From Chamaecyparis obtusa (Eukaryota > Streptophyta > Pinopsida > Cupressales > Cupressaceae), in assembly GCA_027943335.1 (NCBI GenBank), contig BSBK01006342.1, positions 1,332,501 through 1,396,500 on the forward strand: a DNA stretch of 64,000 nucleotides. Direction: 5' to 3'. The position numbers and the translations under genes are program-made. The notes under the pieces are model-generated. The model saw nothing but the letters and a program-made list of their open reading frames with translations, did no database searches and was not told the origin of the DNA. Each line of letters begins with the position of its first letter. The first letter of the stretch is position 1. Positions 34,728 to 45,246 of this stretch are shown in pieces.

Positions 34728-35585
34728 TGATGCAGGAGCATCCTAGGTGTAAGAGAAATCTTGCATCACCCAAAAATATTTATGTTTTTATTCAATAAGG
34801 GTTATTTTGTGCAGAGCTGCTATTTATGGAAAGTTACTATTTTTGGTAATTTTTGTATGTGCTCAGAATGATCTGATTTCTTTCTTGGAGGTTCATTTTG
34901 GTCATATAAGTCTGCCAGTAAAGTTTTATTGCTAGATCAAGTGTATATTGGAAGATATTGAAGATTTTCGGTATTGGCAGTAGGGTACAGAAACCTTGAA
35001 CTTAGTTTTGAAGGCTTTAGAGGCCCTGGATGAGGTCAAAAATTTGGGTGACGGGTGCTTACACGGGTCAAGCCTGTAGAGCACTTTGTGGCATTTCTGA
35101 AATGGGGTTATAATAGCCGATCGGGTCAACTGGTGATGACTTATGGTCTTCGGAAGTTGGGCCACCTGAAATGGCGAAAAATAATTTTCTTCAAAATTTT
35201 TGTTCAGGTTTCAAAGGTTCTCTTGAGCCGACTATGATGTAATGAAATGTAAACTAAAATAATTCTAAGTTTGGTCGGCCTTATTGTTTAAAATTCTGGA
35301 ACCTTCCCAAGCGGTGGAAAATTGTCTATATAAGGAAGGCTGTATTATTGTCTTAGGCAGTTCAGAATAGTTCTGGGTAGTAGATCTGGGTATTGATTCG
35401 AGGCTTTGTCCTACAGAATATTGTAAGGGAATGCCCATGTGGCTTTGCATATTGTAATTCTGAAAGTTTGTAATTCCACATTTGTGGAGATAATAAGAAG
35501 CCAATTTTCTGTTCTTGCATATTATTGTTGTTTTTTCTCTATTTCTCTTATGTGGTTGTGGTATTAAGGGGAGCACCCTTCATCA
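34728..35585 (+). repeat. 3' LTR of the nested chromovirus
   Basis: 858 bp, same termini as the 5' LTR. TATATAA is at 35,327-35,333. Only 38 bases separate the gag-pol stop from its start, and they contain no strong purine run. Confidence 0.95.
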
Positions 35586-38500
35586 CTTATCCTCTTCAAC
35601 TGTTAGAATTTCTGATTTAGTGCATTGTATGTACAAATTCTTTCCTGTCTCAAAATGTCTCCTCAAATTCTTTATGCATACATCTAAACTACCAATATCA
35701 TTTCAAATATTTACACTTAAAGTTTGTTGCATTTCTGCTTCAAAGTCTTCCTGAACTTTTATTTTAGCAATATTCTTCAAGTTAGAAAATTTAGAGTCAA
35801 AAGAATTCATTACTGATTGAGCTTTCTCAAGTGGATCCAATTCAGATACCTTAGTGCTGATCACACTCTCAAGTTTCTCTATCAAAACTCTAACTTTTCC
35901 TTCAAGGTCTTTCAACTTCTTATTCTTTCCAATAATTTTATTCAGAGATGTGATGAACTCAAGCTGATCATCATCTTCAACTTCTTTTCCAAGGTCTTCA
36001 AACATTGAACCAATATGCCTCTTCTTACTGTCAGGTGCACTAATGTCTTCAACTTGTATAGAAGGTGCACTAGAGGTAGTGGCCTCTATCAAAATTTGTT
36101 TGCCTTTAACTGACTACTCTGCTGGAACTGATTTTGATACAGTTGGTGCTTCCTCTACCTCTGTATTCTTCTTTGATTCTGTGACCATTTCTTGCTCTCC
36201 CAAAGCCAAATTGTCAACATTGTTTCCTAGATCATGAAATACTACATCATCTGATTCTAGAGTCACTTTGGTGCCTTCAATATCCATTGATTCTTTGCCA
36301 ATATTGATATGTGAAGAAGATGGGACTTCTTCAATACCAACTTTCTCTGCATGTGGTTCCTCTGATTGCTTCTGCTGAGGGTCTGATTCAACATGCTTTT
36401 CTACAACTATATCTGCAAGAACTTGCATTACTACTTGCTCTGTCTCTTTCTGTACTTCCTCCCTTTTGCCTCCCATTATAAGGATTGTTCTTCTCTTAGT
36501 TCTCAATAAAGTTCCAAGAGACTTCAAGAATCTCTTCAAATGATCTTCATCCTTAACTTCACAGAACTATCTGATTACATGTTCTCTCATCTTTATGTCC
36601 TCTTCTTGTGCTCTCTATTTTCTATTCACAAGTCTTTTATATAAATCTTCTGGGATCTTACCATGGATAGTGCTAAGTTTCTTATCTGCCACAATCATGT
36701 GTGTAACCATTACATTTTCAAAGTTCAATCTGTCAAATGATCCATATAGATCATAGAATTTATTCAACTTAGTGAAGTCTCCATGCTTCAATATATCTTC
36801 ATTAACTCTTTCAATTCTTGGTTTCCAAGTTTTCTTCTTGATTGAAACTACATCATCATCTTTAATTACTACTACATTTCTAGGTATAGGTGGTACAACC
36901 ACTTTCTGTCTCTTGTCGGGTCCTGTTGCACTCACTTTTACTCTTTTTCTAGGAATAGGAGAAAAAGATTTATCTCCTTCATCTTTTTCAGATACTTCAA
37001 CTTTTACCTTTACTGCAATAGGATCAACAGGATCTGCACTTGATGTCTCAGGTGAAATTACAAGATTTTCACTTTGCTTCAAGGCTTCTGCAGTCTTCTT
37101 AGCTATGTCAAACTCATGACTTGACACCAGATTCTTTCAATATTTTCTTCATAGTAGATTCAACTCTCTTACTAGATTGCTTCTTTTCCCTCAAACTTAT
37201 TTCAGAGTTGAAATTCTCTTCATAGGTTCCAAACTTATTTGTATGACCATCCAACTCACACTTTAACAATCTATTCACATATCCTACTGTTTCTACTTCA
37301 TATATTTCATAGCCAAGAGGGTCTATGAATTCCATTCTAGGCTCAACTGCTTTAATTTAGGTGAAATCAATGTCAACCATAAAACAAATGTCATCTCTAT
37401 GCTTTTCAACTAAGGATTGAGGAATCCTTGATTTGTTCTTAACAATATTCTGAAAAGTCTTCAATACAAGCTTCACACTGTCATTAACTTTATCAAAAAG
37501 GTGCTTCATGTAAACTGAGTTTATTCTTTCCATTGTGTTCACATTGTCACTCCAATCAAATCTGTAAGGAAATCTTCTCAAAATATGGAAAAACATATAG
37601 GTTATCAGAGATGAAAACCTAAACTATGTGTACTTAGCCTTCTTAATCTTTTCTAAGTTCTCAAATAACTGAATTTTCAAAATTTCACATAGGTCTACTA
37701 GTTTCTTCTCAATACACATAAGATAAGCTACATGAATCATTCCTGCAGCCATGTCATCTTCCCTTGAACTACCATAGAATTTAGTTGTTAGGATCTTGCA
37801 AAGGTACCTAACATCATCTTGCTTAATCTTACTTATCACAATTCCTCTACCATTATAACTAGATCCAGTGTTATCTAAAACAATCTTCCTCATGTTCTTT
37901 TCATTTAGTGGAATCTCTCCAACTTTTGATAATCCAGTAACTTCATGAATTAGGTTGGTAGTTATATCAATAACTCTATCCTCCATCCAAAATTTCCCAT
38001 TATGGATTCTACTTAAAATGATCTTGGTACATTCCTCATCATTGAATTCATACTTCATGGAATATTTGATAATTTCATTGTTCTCTAGGTGCTCATAAGC
38101 TGGTTTAACTGACATGTCTTGATTGTACAATTTCCTATAATCATCACTAAAATCTGCATCTCCCAAAGTTTCAAACTTACAACCTAAATATCCTTTAACA
38201 TTCTCAATGTGCAATACTCTGTCTGGTACGGATGATAATGCTAGACTGTCACCAATTTTAGTTGGTTCTACTAGTTCTTTCTTAATCTTTGGTCTATTCT
38301 TATCCTTAACATTATGAACCATAGAAATATCCATCTTATCAACTGATTAAAGATCAAAAAATACCTCAACTTTGTAAATCTAGGGTTCCGGTATGATCGT
38401 TGCTGCAAACTGCTTCCAAACTTCTTCAAATCATCCTCAACTCACTTTTCTTCTTTCAAATCACTTTTCAATCGCTTTGTAATTGTAATGACTTCAGTTT

Positions 38501-38759
38501 TGACCTTATAACACTTCACATTAACTTGATCTGACATCGCATTCATTCATTTTGCCGCTAAAACCTCAAAAAGTTGATTTTGCAAACTTGCAATCATAAA
38601 ACTTTCTGCGACCTCGCAAAATACAATATTTTCTTTTGCGCACTTAACCATAGCATTAGTACAACATAATAAACCTATATCTAACTACGCAAAACTTAAC
38701 TCATTCAAATTTCTAATCTACACTAATCCTAAGTCCTAAACTATAAAAACTTACATAAT

Positions 38760-40048
38760 TTAAGTACTTAAAGAAGGGTCAGGTAAAGATTCATCCTTAC
38801 CATTAGTTACATTACCTTCCTGACTACTTTCAGTGCTGACTATACCTCCTTGATCTGTGCCTTTGTCAAATTTTACTTCATCTTTATTGCTACAACAACC
38901 TTTCTCTGTGTTTCCTGCATTTTCATTCCTTCTTGCATTGTTCCTAGGGTTAGGGTTATGATGATAACCTCCATTGTTCATTCTACAAAATCTTGTTGAG
39001 TGTCCAAACTTGTTGCATATCTAAGAAATGATTCCATTGTTTCCAAATCTCTATCCTTGCTGGTTAATCTATGACCTGCAATTTCTAGCAATGTGTCCTA
39101 CTTTGTTGCATCTAAAACATACTACCACTTTTCTTTGATTCATTTCTTCAATAGATTTCTTATCTGCATTGTTAGTATTCCCAATCATTCTATCATAATT
39201 ATTCAAAATTACTTTAGGTCTTCTACATTCATTAGCTCTATGTCCAAAACTATGACAATTATAGCAATGTCCATTAAAAGGTTTAAATTGCTTACCTGTG
39301 CAATCTCTCTTCATGTGCCCAATAGTATTACAAGAAAAACATCTACCTCTGAATTCTCTTTGCATACCTTTAGATGATTCTTCCTATTTTGTTTCTTCTA
39401 GCTTTGATTCTTCTTTCTCTCTAGGTGGTTCTTCTTTAGGTGGATCTTCCAATGTGTTCTCATCTAGCTTTATTTCCTCCACACTTTCAGATGTCTTCAG
39501 ATCTGGCTTCTTACTTTCATGGTTTGTTCTAAACATACTATATCCAAATCCAGTCCTATCAAAGAATGGTTCTTCAAAAGAAATTTTTTTTTCAGTCTTA
39601 TCACTTTTTGAATATAGCCTTTTAAGTTGTTGTTTAGATTGAGTTAATTCACCTTTCACAATTTATTATACTTCTCAAGCTCCAGATACTGCATTTTTAC
39701 TTTTTCAAATTCAGATGTTTCCTTTTCAAGTCTTGACCTCAAATCTTCATTCTCAATTTTCAATTTTTCATTATCAGATCTCAAATTTCCATCTTTCATA
39801 CTAAGCTTCAGATTTACTATCTTCAACTCATGCTTAAGGATCTCATATTATTTTTCTAATTCATCACAATCTTCAACAAGCATATCAGATTTCTTTTCAG
39901 ATTTCAGATCTTCAATCTTACCTTTTAATTTGTCAATATCATTCTTTGCATCTTCATATTTTCTTCTTAAGGAGTTTCTTTCATCAGTAAGCATATCAAT
40001 CTGTTCAAGAGCTTCTTCAAGATTCTTCTGAAGTTGATCCATATCCAT
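38760..40048 (-). pseudogene. ORF1 of the pol-less element: coiled-coil, CCHC zinc-knuckle gag-like protein
   Basis: From ATG 40,048 the minus strand reads MDMDQLQKNLEEALEQIDML and a long heptad-like coiled coil. A stop at 39,848 and one frame change precede a Lys/Glu-rich segment (39,659-39,384). Three tandem CX2CX4HX4C knuckles follow at about 39,345-39,070: CFSCNTIGHMKRDC, CYNCHSFGHRANEC and CFRCNKVGHIARNC. A fourth, decayed knuckle (ICNKFGHSTRFC, first Cys codon mutated and a stop inside) lies near 39,030-38,990, and the frame ends in GGYHHNPNPRNNARRNEN and an acidic tail to 38,760. Zinc knuckles suggest RNA packaging as in gag nucleocapsid. No UBN2 capsid-like domain was recognised. Four or five lesions break it. 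Confidence 0.8.
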
Positions 40049-40105
40049 AGAGATCTTACTCCAGCTGCTAAGCTTTCCTTGAATGTTCCTTCTCCGAGTA
40101 ACTGT

Positions 40106-40117
40106 GCTCTGATACCA
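40106..40117 (-). other. Primer binding site of the pol-less element
   Basis: TGGTATCAGAGC on the minus strand, two bases from the LTR edge at 40,120. It shows the element is primed by tRNA-Met and fixes its orientation. Confidence 0.9.
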
Positions 40118-40119
40118 AT

Positions 40120-41128
40120 TGTTAGAAATAGGAAATACTGAGAGGGGGGGGTGAATCAGTATTTCACAAACTTTTTCTTTTGCCCACTTATGGATATAAC
40201 AGATTACTTTAGTGCATATAAAGATTATCAAGCTGATTAACAAACATAGCAGTAAATAGAAAGAACTCATAACACATCATATGTTCTCAAGGAAACCCTG
40301 GCCAAGGGAAAACCCCTGTGGGGATGGTACCCACAAAGATCACTAATCAAAAGTATCCTGTTAGGGATGTTGGACCCTGTTAGGATTCAATTTACAATAT
40401 ATAGTAGATCTATCCAAGTTAAAGGACTTTAGGCCTTGTTAGAAGCCTTAACCCTATTAAGAGTTAGATTACAAAACCTGATCACCAGCTAAGCTCACTA
40501 CCCAAATAGGTAATACAAAATTTTTCTGACTATAATATGGTACTGCTTATAATTTCACATCAATAGCCTTTACTGCTATCACAATATACAACTATCACAA
40601 GTTATCTTTTCTTTCTTTTTACATATCACTCTTCTATTTCATTACATTTCAAGTATGCCCAATATATGAGTTATTAAAGCTAATAAATTTACATGGTCGG
40701 CTTCCAAAATCTTTATCCAAGAGTAAACATCTAGGATTTCATCCCTTCATAATGTTAAGTTATTATTTTGACAAGCAAAAATAATCCCTTAACTCTTTCA
40801 CTAATACTGTCTCCAAAACTCATCTGTCTGCAAAAACTGTCTTCGGTAAACTTTGAATAACTTTGTCCGTACTACTCCAAAGTTTATACGCACTGAGATG
40901 GGGTATCCTCATACTCTATAGAAGCTTCAGTTAACTACGCAAACAAAAATATTTCTCCAGTGGATGTCACCAACTAAATCTTCATCGGGTGCTCTGTCAG
41001 GATCACTGTATCCAAACTTAGACAATTTCTTTCTTCAACTTGCCATACTTGCATTCCAAATTTTGTGCTCTTAATAGAGATCATATGTTGCCATAATGAC
41101 AACATCTATGCATCCACATTAGCCAAAT
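40120..41128 (-). repeat. 5' LTR of the pol-less element (outer tip missing)
   Basis: It matches 27,543-28,559 from TGTTAGAAATAGG through CATTAGCCAAAT, but lacks the last bases (GCCAACA in plus orientation). It then passes into TTATAACACTCATGTGAGG, i.e. the 357-bp array. Confidence 0.88.
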
Positions 41129-41133
41129 TTATA

Positions 41134-43572
41134 ACACTCATGTGAGGTAGATTTGATTCATCAGTTGCTATGAGACTGTGTTGCCAGGGCCTACAAAAGA
41201 CTGTCTCAGTTTTCAATGATTCAACTTATTTTAAATTCGGCATCACATTCTCAGTCGGTGTTAGAACTCAAAGTGTTCCTCAGCTCAAATGGCCAATGTT
41301 GTGTATCTTTTGAACTATTGATTGTAGCATCAAACTATCTATTCCAACAGCTCTAGATGGCCGGGTAAACGCTAGTGGCAACCTTGTTCGCCACGCACAG
41401 TCGGTCGAACACCGCCGATGACTCCATGTTGAAGTGTCCCTCGAGGTCCCTTAAGCATGAAATCAATGATATTTGTGTTGTCATATCTCAGAGCTTGTGC
41501 AACATAGAATCAATTTGTCAGGTGCTATCAGACTGTGTTTGCCGGGACAACAAAAGCCTATCTCAATTTTTAGAAATTCAACTTATTTTAAGTTCGGCAA
41601 CACATTCTCAGTTGGTGTCAGAACTCAAAGTGTTCCTCAGCTAAAATAGCCAACATTGTGTATCTTTCAAACCATTGGTCATAGAATCAAAACGTTAGTT
41701 CCAATAGCTCCATATGGCTGGTTAAATGCTAGAAGAAACCTCATTCACCACGGACAGTCATTTGATCCCCGCCGATGACTTTGTGCTGAAGTGTCCCTAA
41801 GGTCCCTTAAGCATGAAATTGGTGATCTTTGCGGGGTCATATCTCAAAGCTTGTGCAAGTTAGAATCAATTTTTTAGGTGCTACAAGACCGTGTTACTAT
41901 TTCCTATGAAAGCCTATCTCAATTTTCAGAGATTCAACTTATTTTAAATTCATCAACACATTCTCGGTTGGTGTCAGAACTCAAATTGTTCCTCAGCTGA
42001 AACGGCCAACGTTGCATATCTTTTGAACTGTCAATTGTAACATTGAACCATCTATTCCAATAGCTCCAAATGGTCAGGTAAATGCTAGTGGAAACCTTGT
42101 TCACCATGCACAGTCATTCAAACACCGCCGATGACTTTGTGTTGAAGTGTCCCTCAAGGTCCCTTAAGCATGAACTCAGCAATCTTTGTAGGGTCATATC
42201 TCAGAGCTTGTGTGAGGTAGAATTGATTTGTTAGGTGCTATGTGACCGTGGTGCCGGGGTCTATGAAAGCCTCTCTCAGTTTTTAGAGATTCAACTTATT
42301 TTAAATTTGGCAACACATTCTCGGTCGATGTCAGAAGTCATAGTGTTCCTCAGCTGAAATGGCCAACGTTGCGTATCTTTTGAACTTTCAGTTGTAGCAT
42401 CGAATCGTCAGTTCCAAAAACTTTGAATGGTTGGGTAAACCCTAGTGGCAACCTCATTCACCACACACAGTCATTCGATCCCCACTAATGACACCATGTT
42501 GAAGTGTCCCTCAAGGTCCCTTAAGCATGAAATTGACAATCTTTGCGAGGTTATATCTCAGAGCTCATGCAACATAGAATCGATTCATCAGGTGCTATGA
42601 GATTGTGTTGCTAGGGCCTACAAAATCCTATCTCATTTTTTAGAGATTCAACTTATTTTAAATTCAGCAACACATTCTCGGTCGGTGTCAGAACTCAAAG
42701 TGTTCCTCAACTGAAACGACCAACGTTGTGTATCTTTTGAACCGTCGGTCGTAGCATCAAACTGTCTATTCCAATAGCTCCAAATGGCTGGGTAAACGCT
42801 AGTGGCAACCTCATTTTCCATGCACAGTCGTTCAAACACCACCAACGACTCTGTGTTAAAGTGTCCCTCAAGGTCCCTTAAGCATGAAATCTACGATCTT
42901 TGCAGGGTCATATCTCCGAGTTCATGCGAGGTAGAATCAATCTGTCAGGTGCTATGGGACCATGTTACTGGGGCCTACAAAAGCCTCTTAGTTTTTAGAG
43001 ATTCAACTTATTTTAAATTCAGCAACACATTCTCGGTCGGTGTCAGAACTCATAGTGTTCCTCAGCTGAAATGGTCAATGTTGTGTATCTTTCAAACCGT
43101 TAGTTGTAGCTTTGAACCGTCTATTCCAATAGCTCTAAATAGCTAGGTAAACACTAGTGGAAACCTCATTCACCATGCATAGTCATTCGAACCCCACCGA
43201 TGACTCCGTGCTGAAGTGTCCCTCAAGGTCCCTTAAGCATGAAATCGATGATCTTTGCAGGGTCATATCTCAGAGCTCGTGCGAGGTAGAATCAATCCGT
43301 CAGGTGATATAGGACCATGTTGCTAGGGCCTACAAAAGGCTATCTTAGTTTTTAGAGATTCAACTTATTTTATATTTGGCAACACATTCTCAGTCGGTGT
43401 CAAAACTCAAAGTGTTCCTCAGTTGAAACTGCCAACGTTGTGTATCTTTCAAACTGTCGGTCGTAACATCAAATTGTTTGTTCCAACAACTTTGAATGGT
43501 CGGATAAATGCTACTGACAACCTTTTTTGGCACACACAGTCATTCGAATGACACCGATGACTCCGGGGTGAG
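41134..43572. repeat. 357-bp tandem repeat array, right part (about 6.8 units)
   Basis: The array resumes in the unit interrupted at 27,542: about 67 bases on the left plus about 293 on the right make one unit. Landmarks at 41,431, 41,788, 42,144, 42,501, 42,858 and 43,213 keep a 355-357 period. The last unit ends in GACACCGATGACTCCGG, at the same phase at which the first complete landmark follows in the left part. In total about 18 units, about 6.5 kb, were present before the insertion. Confidence 0.94.
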
Positions 43573-45246
43573 GAGTAGGATGAGTGCAAATATGTATTCT
43601 AGTGTTTGTCATTAACAATCAATCAATTAGGGGACACTTAGAAGTTAGTTTGTAAAAGCATAAGGTTGCACATCCAAATTTGTCATATTAATCTTATTAA
43701 TAAAAGAAATCTTGCCAACATTACGGTACCCCAAGAATCCTTATATTATGTAATGTCCCCGATTTAGCAAGTACCTGTGCTTGCTATTGTCAGTTCATTA
43801 ATGAGATTCCTGTGAGCTGATGGAATGTTTAGGGGATCTTTGTGTGCACTTACTATTTATAGTAAGTCAATTAGTGGCTCCTATTTTAGGCAAGGTAGTT
43901 GGATTTCAGTTTGATCTTCATTCTTCTTCAGTTGGGTTCATAATGTGCATCCGTCTTAATATCTTATACAATTAAGCTTGTCTTAATTTATTATCATGTT
44001 ACTTTATGTTCTAATTAAAAAGTGTGTGCTTGATGCTTCAAGGCACTTAAGTGAAGTGTTTATTTGAAGCTGGAGTTTGGTGTGAAGAAGAAGATTGAAG
44101 TTTTTGCTTAAAAAGCCTTCAACTTGCAAAAATGGATTTCATTGATTATGTTATATTTTGATGAAATGGAGAATTTAGTAATGGTTCGAAATGCTAAGGA
44201 GACTAGGGTTTAATTGCCAAGAAGAACGTTCATTCTTCCAGGCACTGTGTTGTGAGATGGAGTCATGTGCCATCGAATAATACTAAGAATGCCATTGAGT
44301 TTCAAAAGTGGTGGGCAGCTAGCAAATCTAGTTGTGTTTCTGGTAGTGTTGTGAATTAACAACAAGAGGTTTGTTTGATCGAAGGTTTTAATACAGAGAC
44401 TGCGGAAACCAGACTTAATTATCATAATCGTAGGGTCTTTCAATTCTCTGCCAAGCGTAAGTCTTCTACAAATGATTCTTCCTAGTAGGCGTGGGTTTGA
44501 TAACATTATCAAGTGTGTGAGTTGATGCTTTACTATTACATTCTAGCAGCCGTAAATTCAATAACAGAAGTTGCATGAGCAATTTCAGCTGGAGATTATA
44601 CTTTCAGTCATAGCAGATGAAATAATAGGTGCATGAATGTTATTTTAATTTGAGGAGATTATGAAATATTAGAAATTATAATGATGAACATGGAGTTTCA
44701 ATTTATCGAATGTCTTGAAATTTAAATGAAGAATTTTCAACCAAGCTATAAATAAATTGTTAAAGCATTAGTATCTGGATTTGTCATAATTTCTTTAAAA
44801 AATTATCATTGCAAGAATAAGAGCCACTTAGGCTTCTTACATATTATATTTATACATTTATGCATTCATTTCATTACTTTTGTTATTATTACAGTTAAGG
44901 AATTGACTGTTATTGAGGACAATGACTAGCATTTGTAGCACAGTCAGCAAGTTAAACATACAAGAATAACTATAAGGCATGGGAAATTTACAAAGCAAAG
45001 ACATGAACATAAACATAATTTAGTATACATCAATACACCAAACACATGAATTTCAAACCTAAAACATAAAAAAAAAATATTCGTAGGGCATGAAGTCAAA
45101 TATTTATGTCCAATAATGTCATACATTAAATATATTCAATACAGTAAAATTAGCTTCCTCAAAGCCAAATGGATGTACAATGTATCACTGATACAATATA
45201 CAAAAAATATGTCCACTAATGCGATATAGGCATACAATCCATATCC
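43573..45246. other. Stretch without recognised gene
   Basis: No family-like gene is seen. A plus-strand open stretch near 44,217-44,357 (RHCVVRWSHVPSNNTKNAIE, then FQKWWAASKSS) looks protein-like but is short. TGTAATGTCCCCG near 43,749 resembles the start of some plant Gypsy LTRs, but no end or partner was found. Confidence 0.4.

Larger units (their letters stand above)
29222..35585 (+). mobile_element. Nested Ty3/Gypsy chromovirus, complete but decayed
   Basis: Both LTRs are 858 bp (29,222-30,079 and 34,728-35,585) with TGATG/CATCA ends, and the internal region is 4,648 bp, the same length as that at 59,090-63,737. Flanking bases TTTAT (29,217-29,221) and CTTAT (35,586-35,590) fit a 5-bp target duplication with one change. 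By eye the LTRs differ at roughly 30-35 positions (about 4 percent), mostly transitions, so this is not a recent insertion. It lies inside ORF2 of the pol-less element, in opposite orientation. Confidence 0.95.
28815..38334 (-). pseudogene. ORF2 of the pol-less element (about 1,050 codons, unrecognised), interrupted by nested chromovirus
   Basis: From ATG 38,334 the frame runs through 37,624, 37,357 and 37,114, shifts once near 37,120-37,130, and continues to 35,586. After skipping the nested chromovirus it resumes in the same frame at 29,216 and ends at 28,815. The N-terminal part has FWMEDRVIDITTNLIHEVTG and FENLEKIKKAKYT...MFFHILRRFPYRFDW, faintly like plant retroelement ORFs of the transposon-associated domain type and like the remnant at 51,988. 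The middle is Lys/Pro-rich (RKRVKVSATGPDKRQKVVVP) then acidic. The C-terminus (KKIREKLDAI, IRKLKDEIRMLAEEKNRK) is coiled coil. A handful of stops break it. No catalytic signature is visible. Confidence 0.7.
27543..41128 (-). mobile_element. Pol-less Copia-type LTR element (TR-GAG/LARD-like), split by a nested chromovirus
   Basis: Two direct LTRs of about 1 kb bound this element. On the minus strand the order is 5' LTR (41,128-40,120), tRNA-Met PBS, ORF1 (coiled coil plus CCHC knuckles), ORF2 (unrecognised, about 1,050 codons), a purine tract and the 3' LTR (28,559-27,543). After removing the 6,364-bp chromovirus at 29,222-35,585 the element is about 7.2 kb. I found no protease, integrase, RT or RNase H motif in its own sequence. 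LTR ends (TGTTGG...TTCTAACA, C-rich GATTCACCCCC) and the PBS resemble Copia. It sits inside the 357-bp array. The outer tip (about 7 bases) of the right LTR appears lost. Mobilisation in trans by a Copia element is inferred. Confidence 0.8.

Noticed and set aside
23432..43572. CRISPR-like array
   Set aside because: Repeats are long (357 bp), contiguous without spacers, and in a eukaryotic context.
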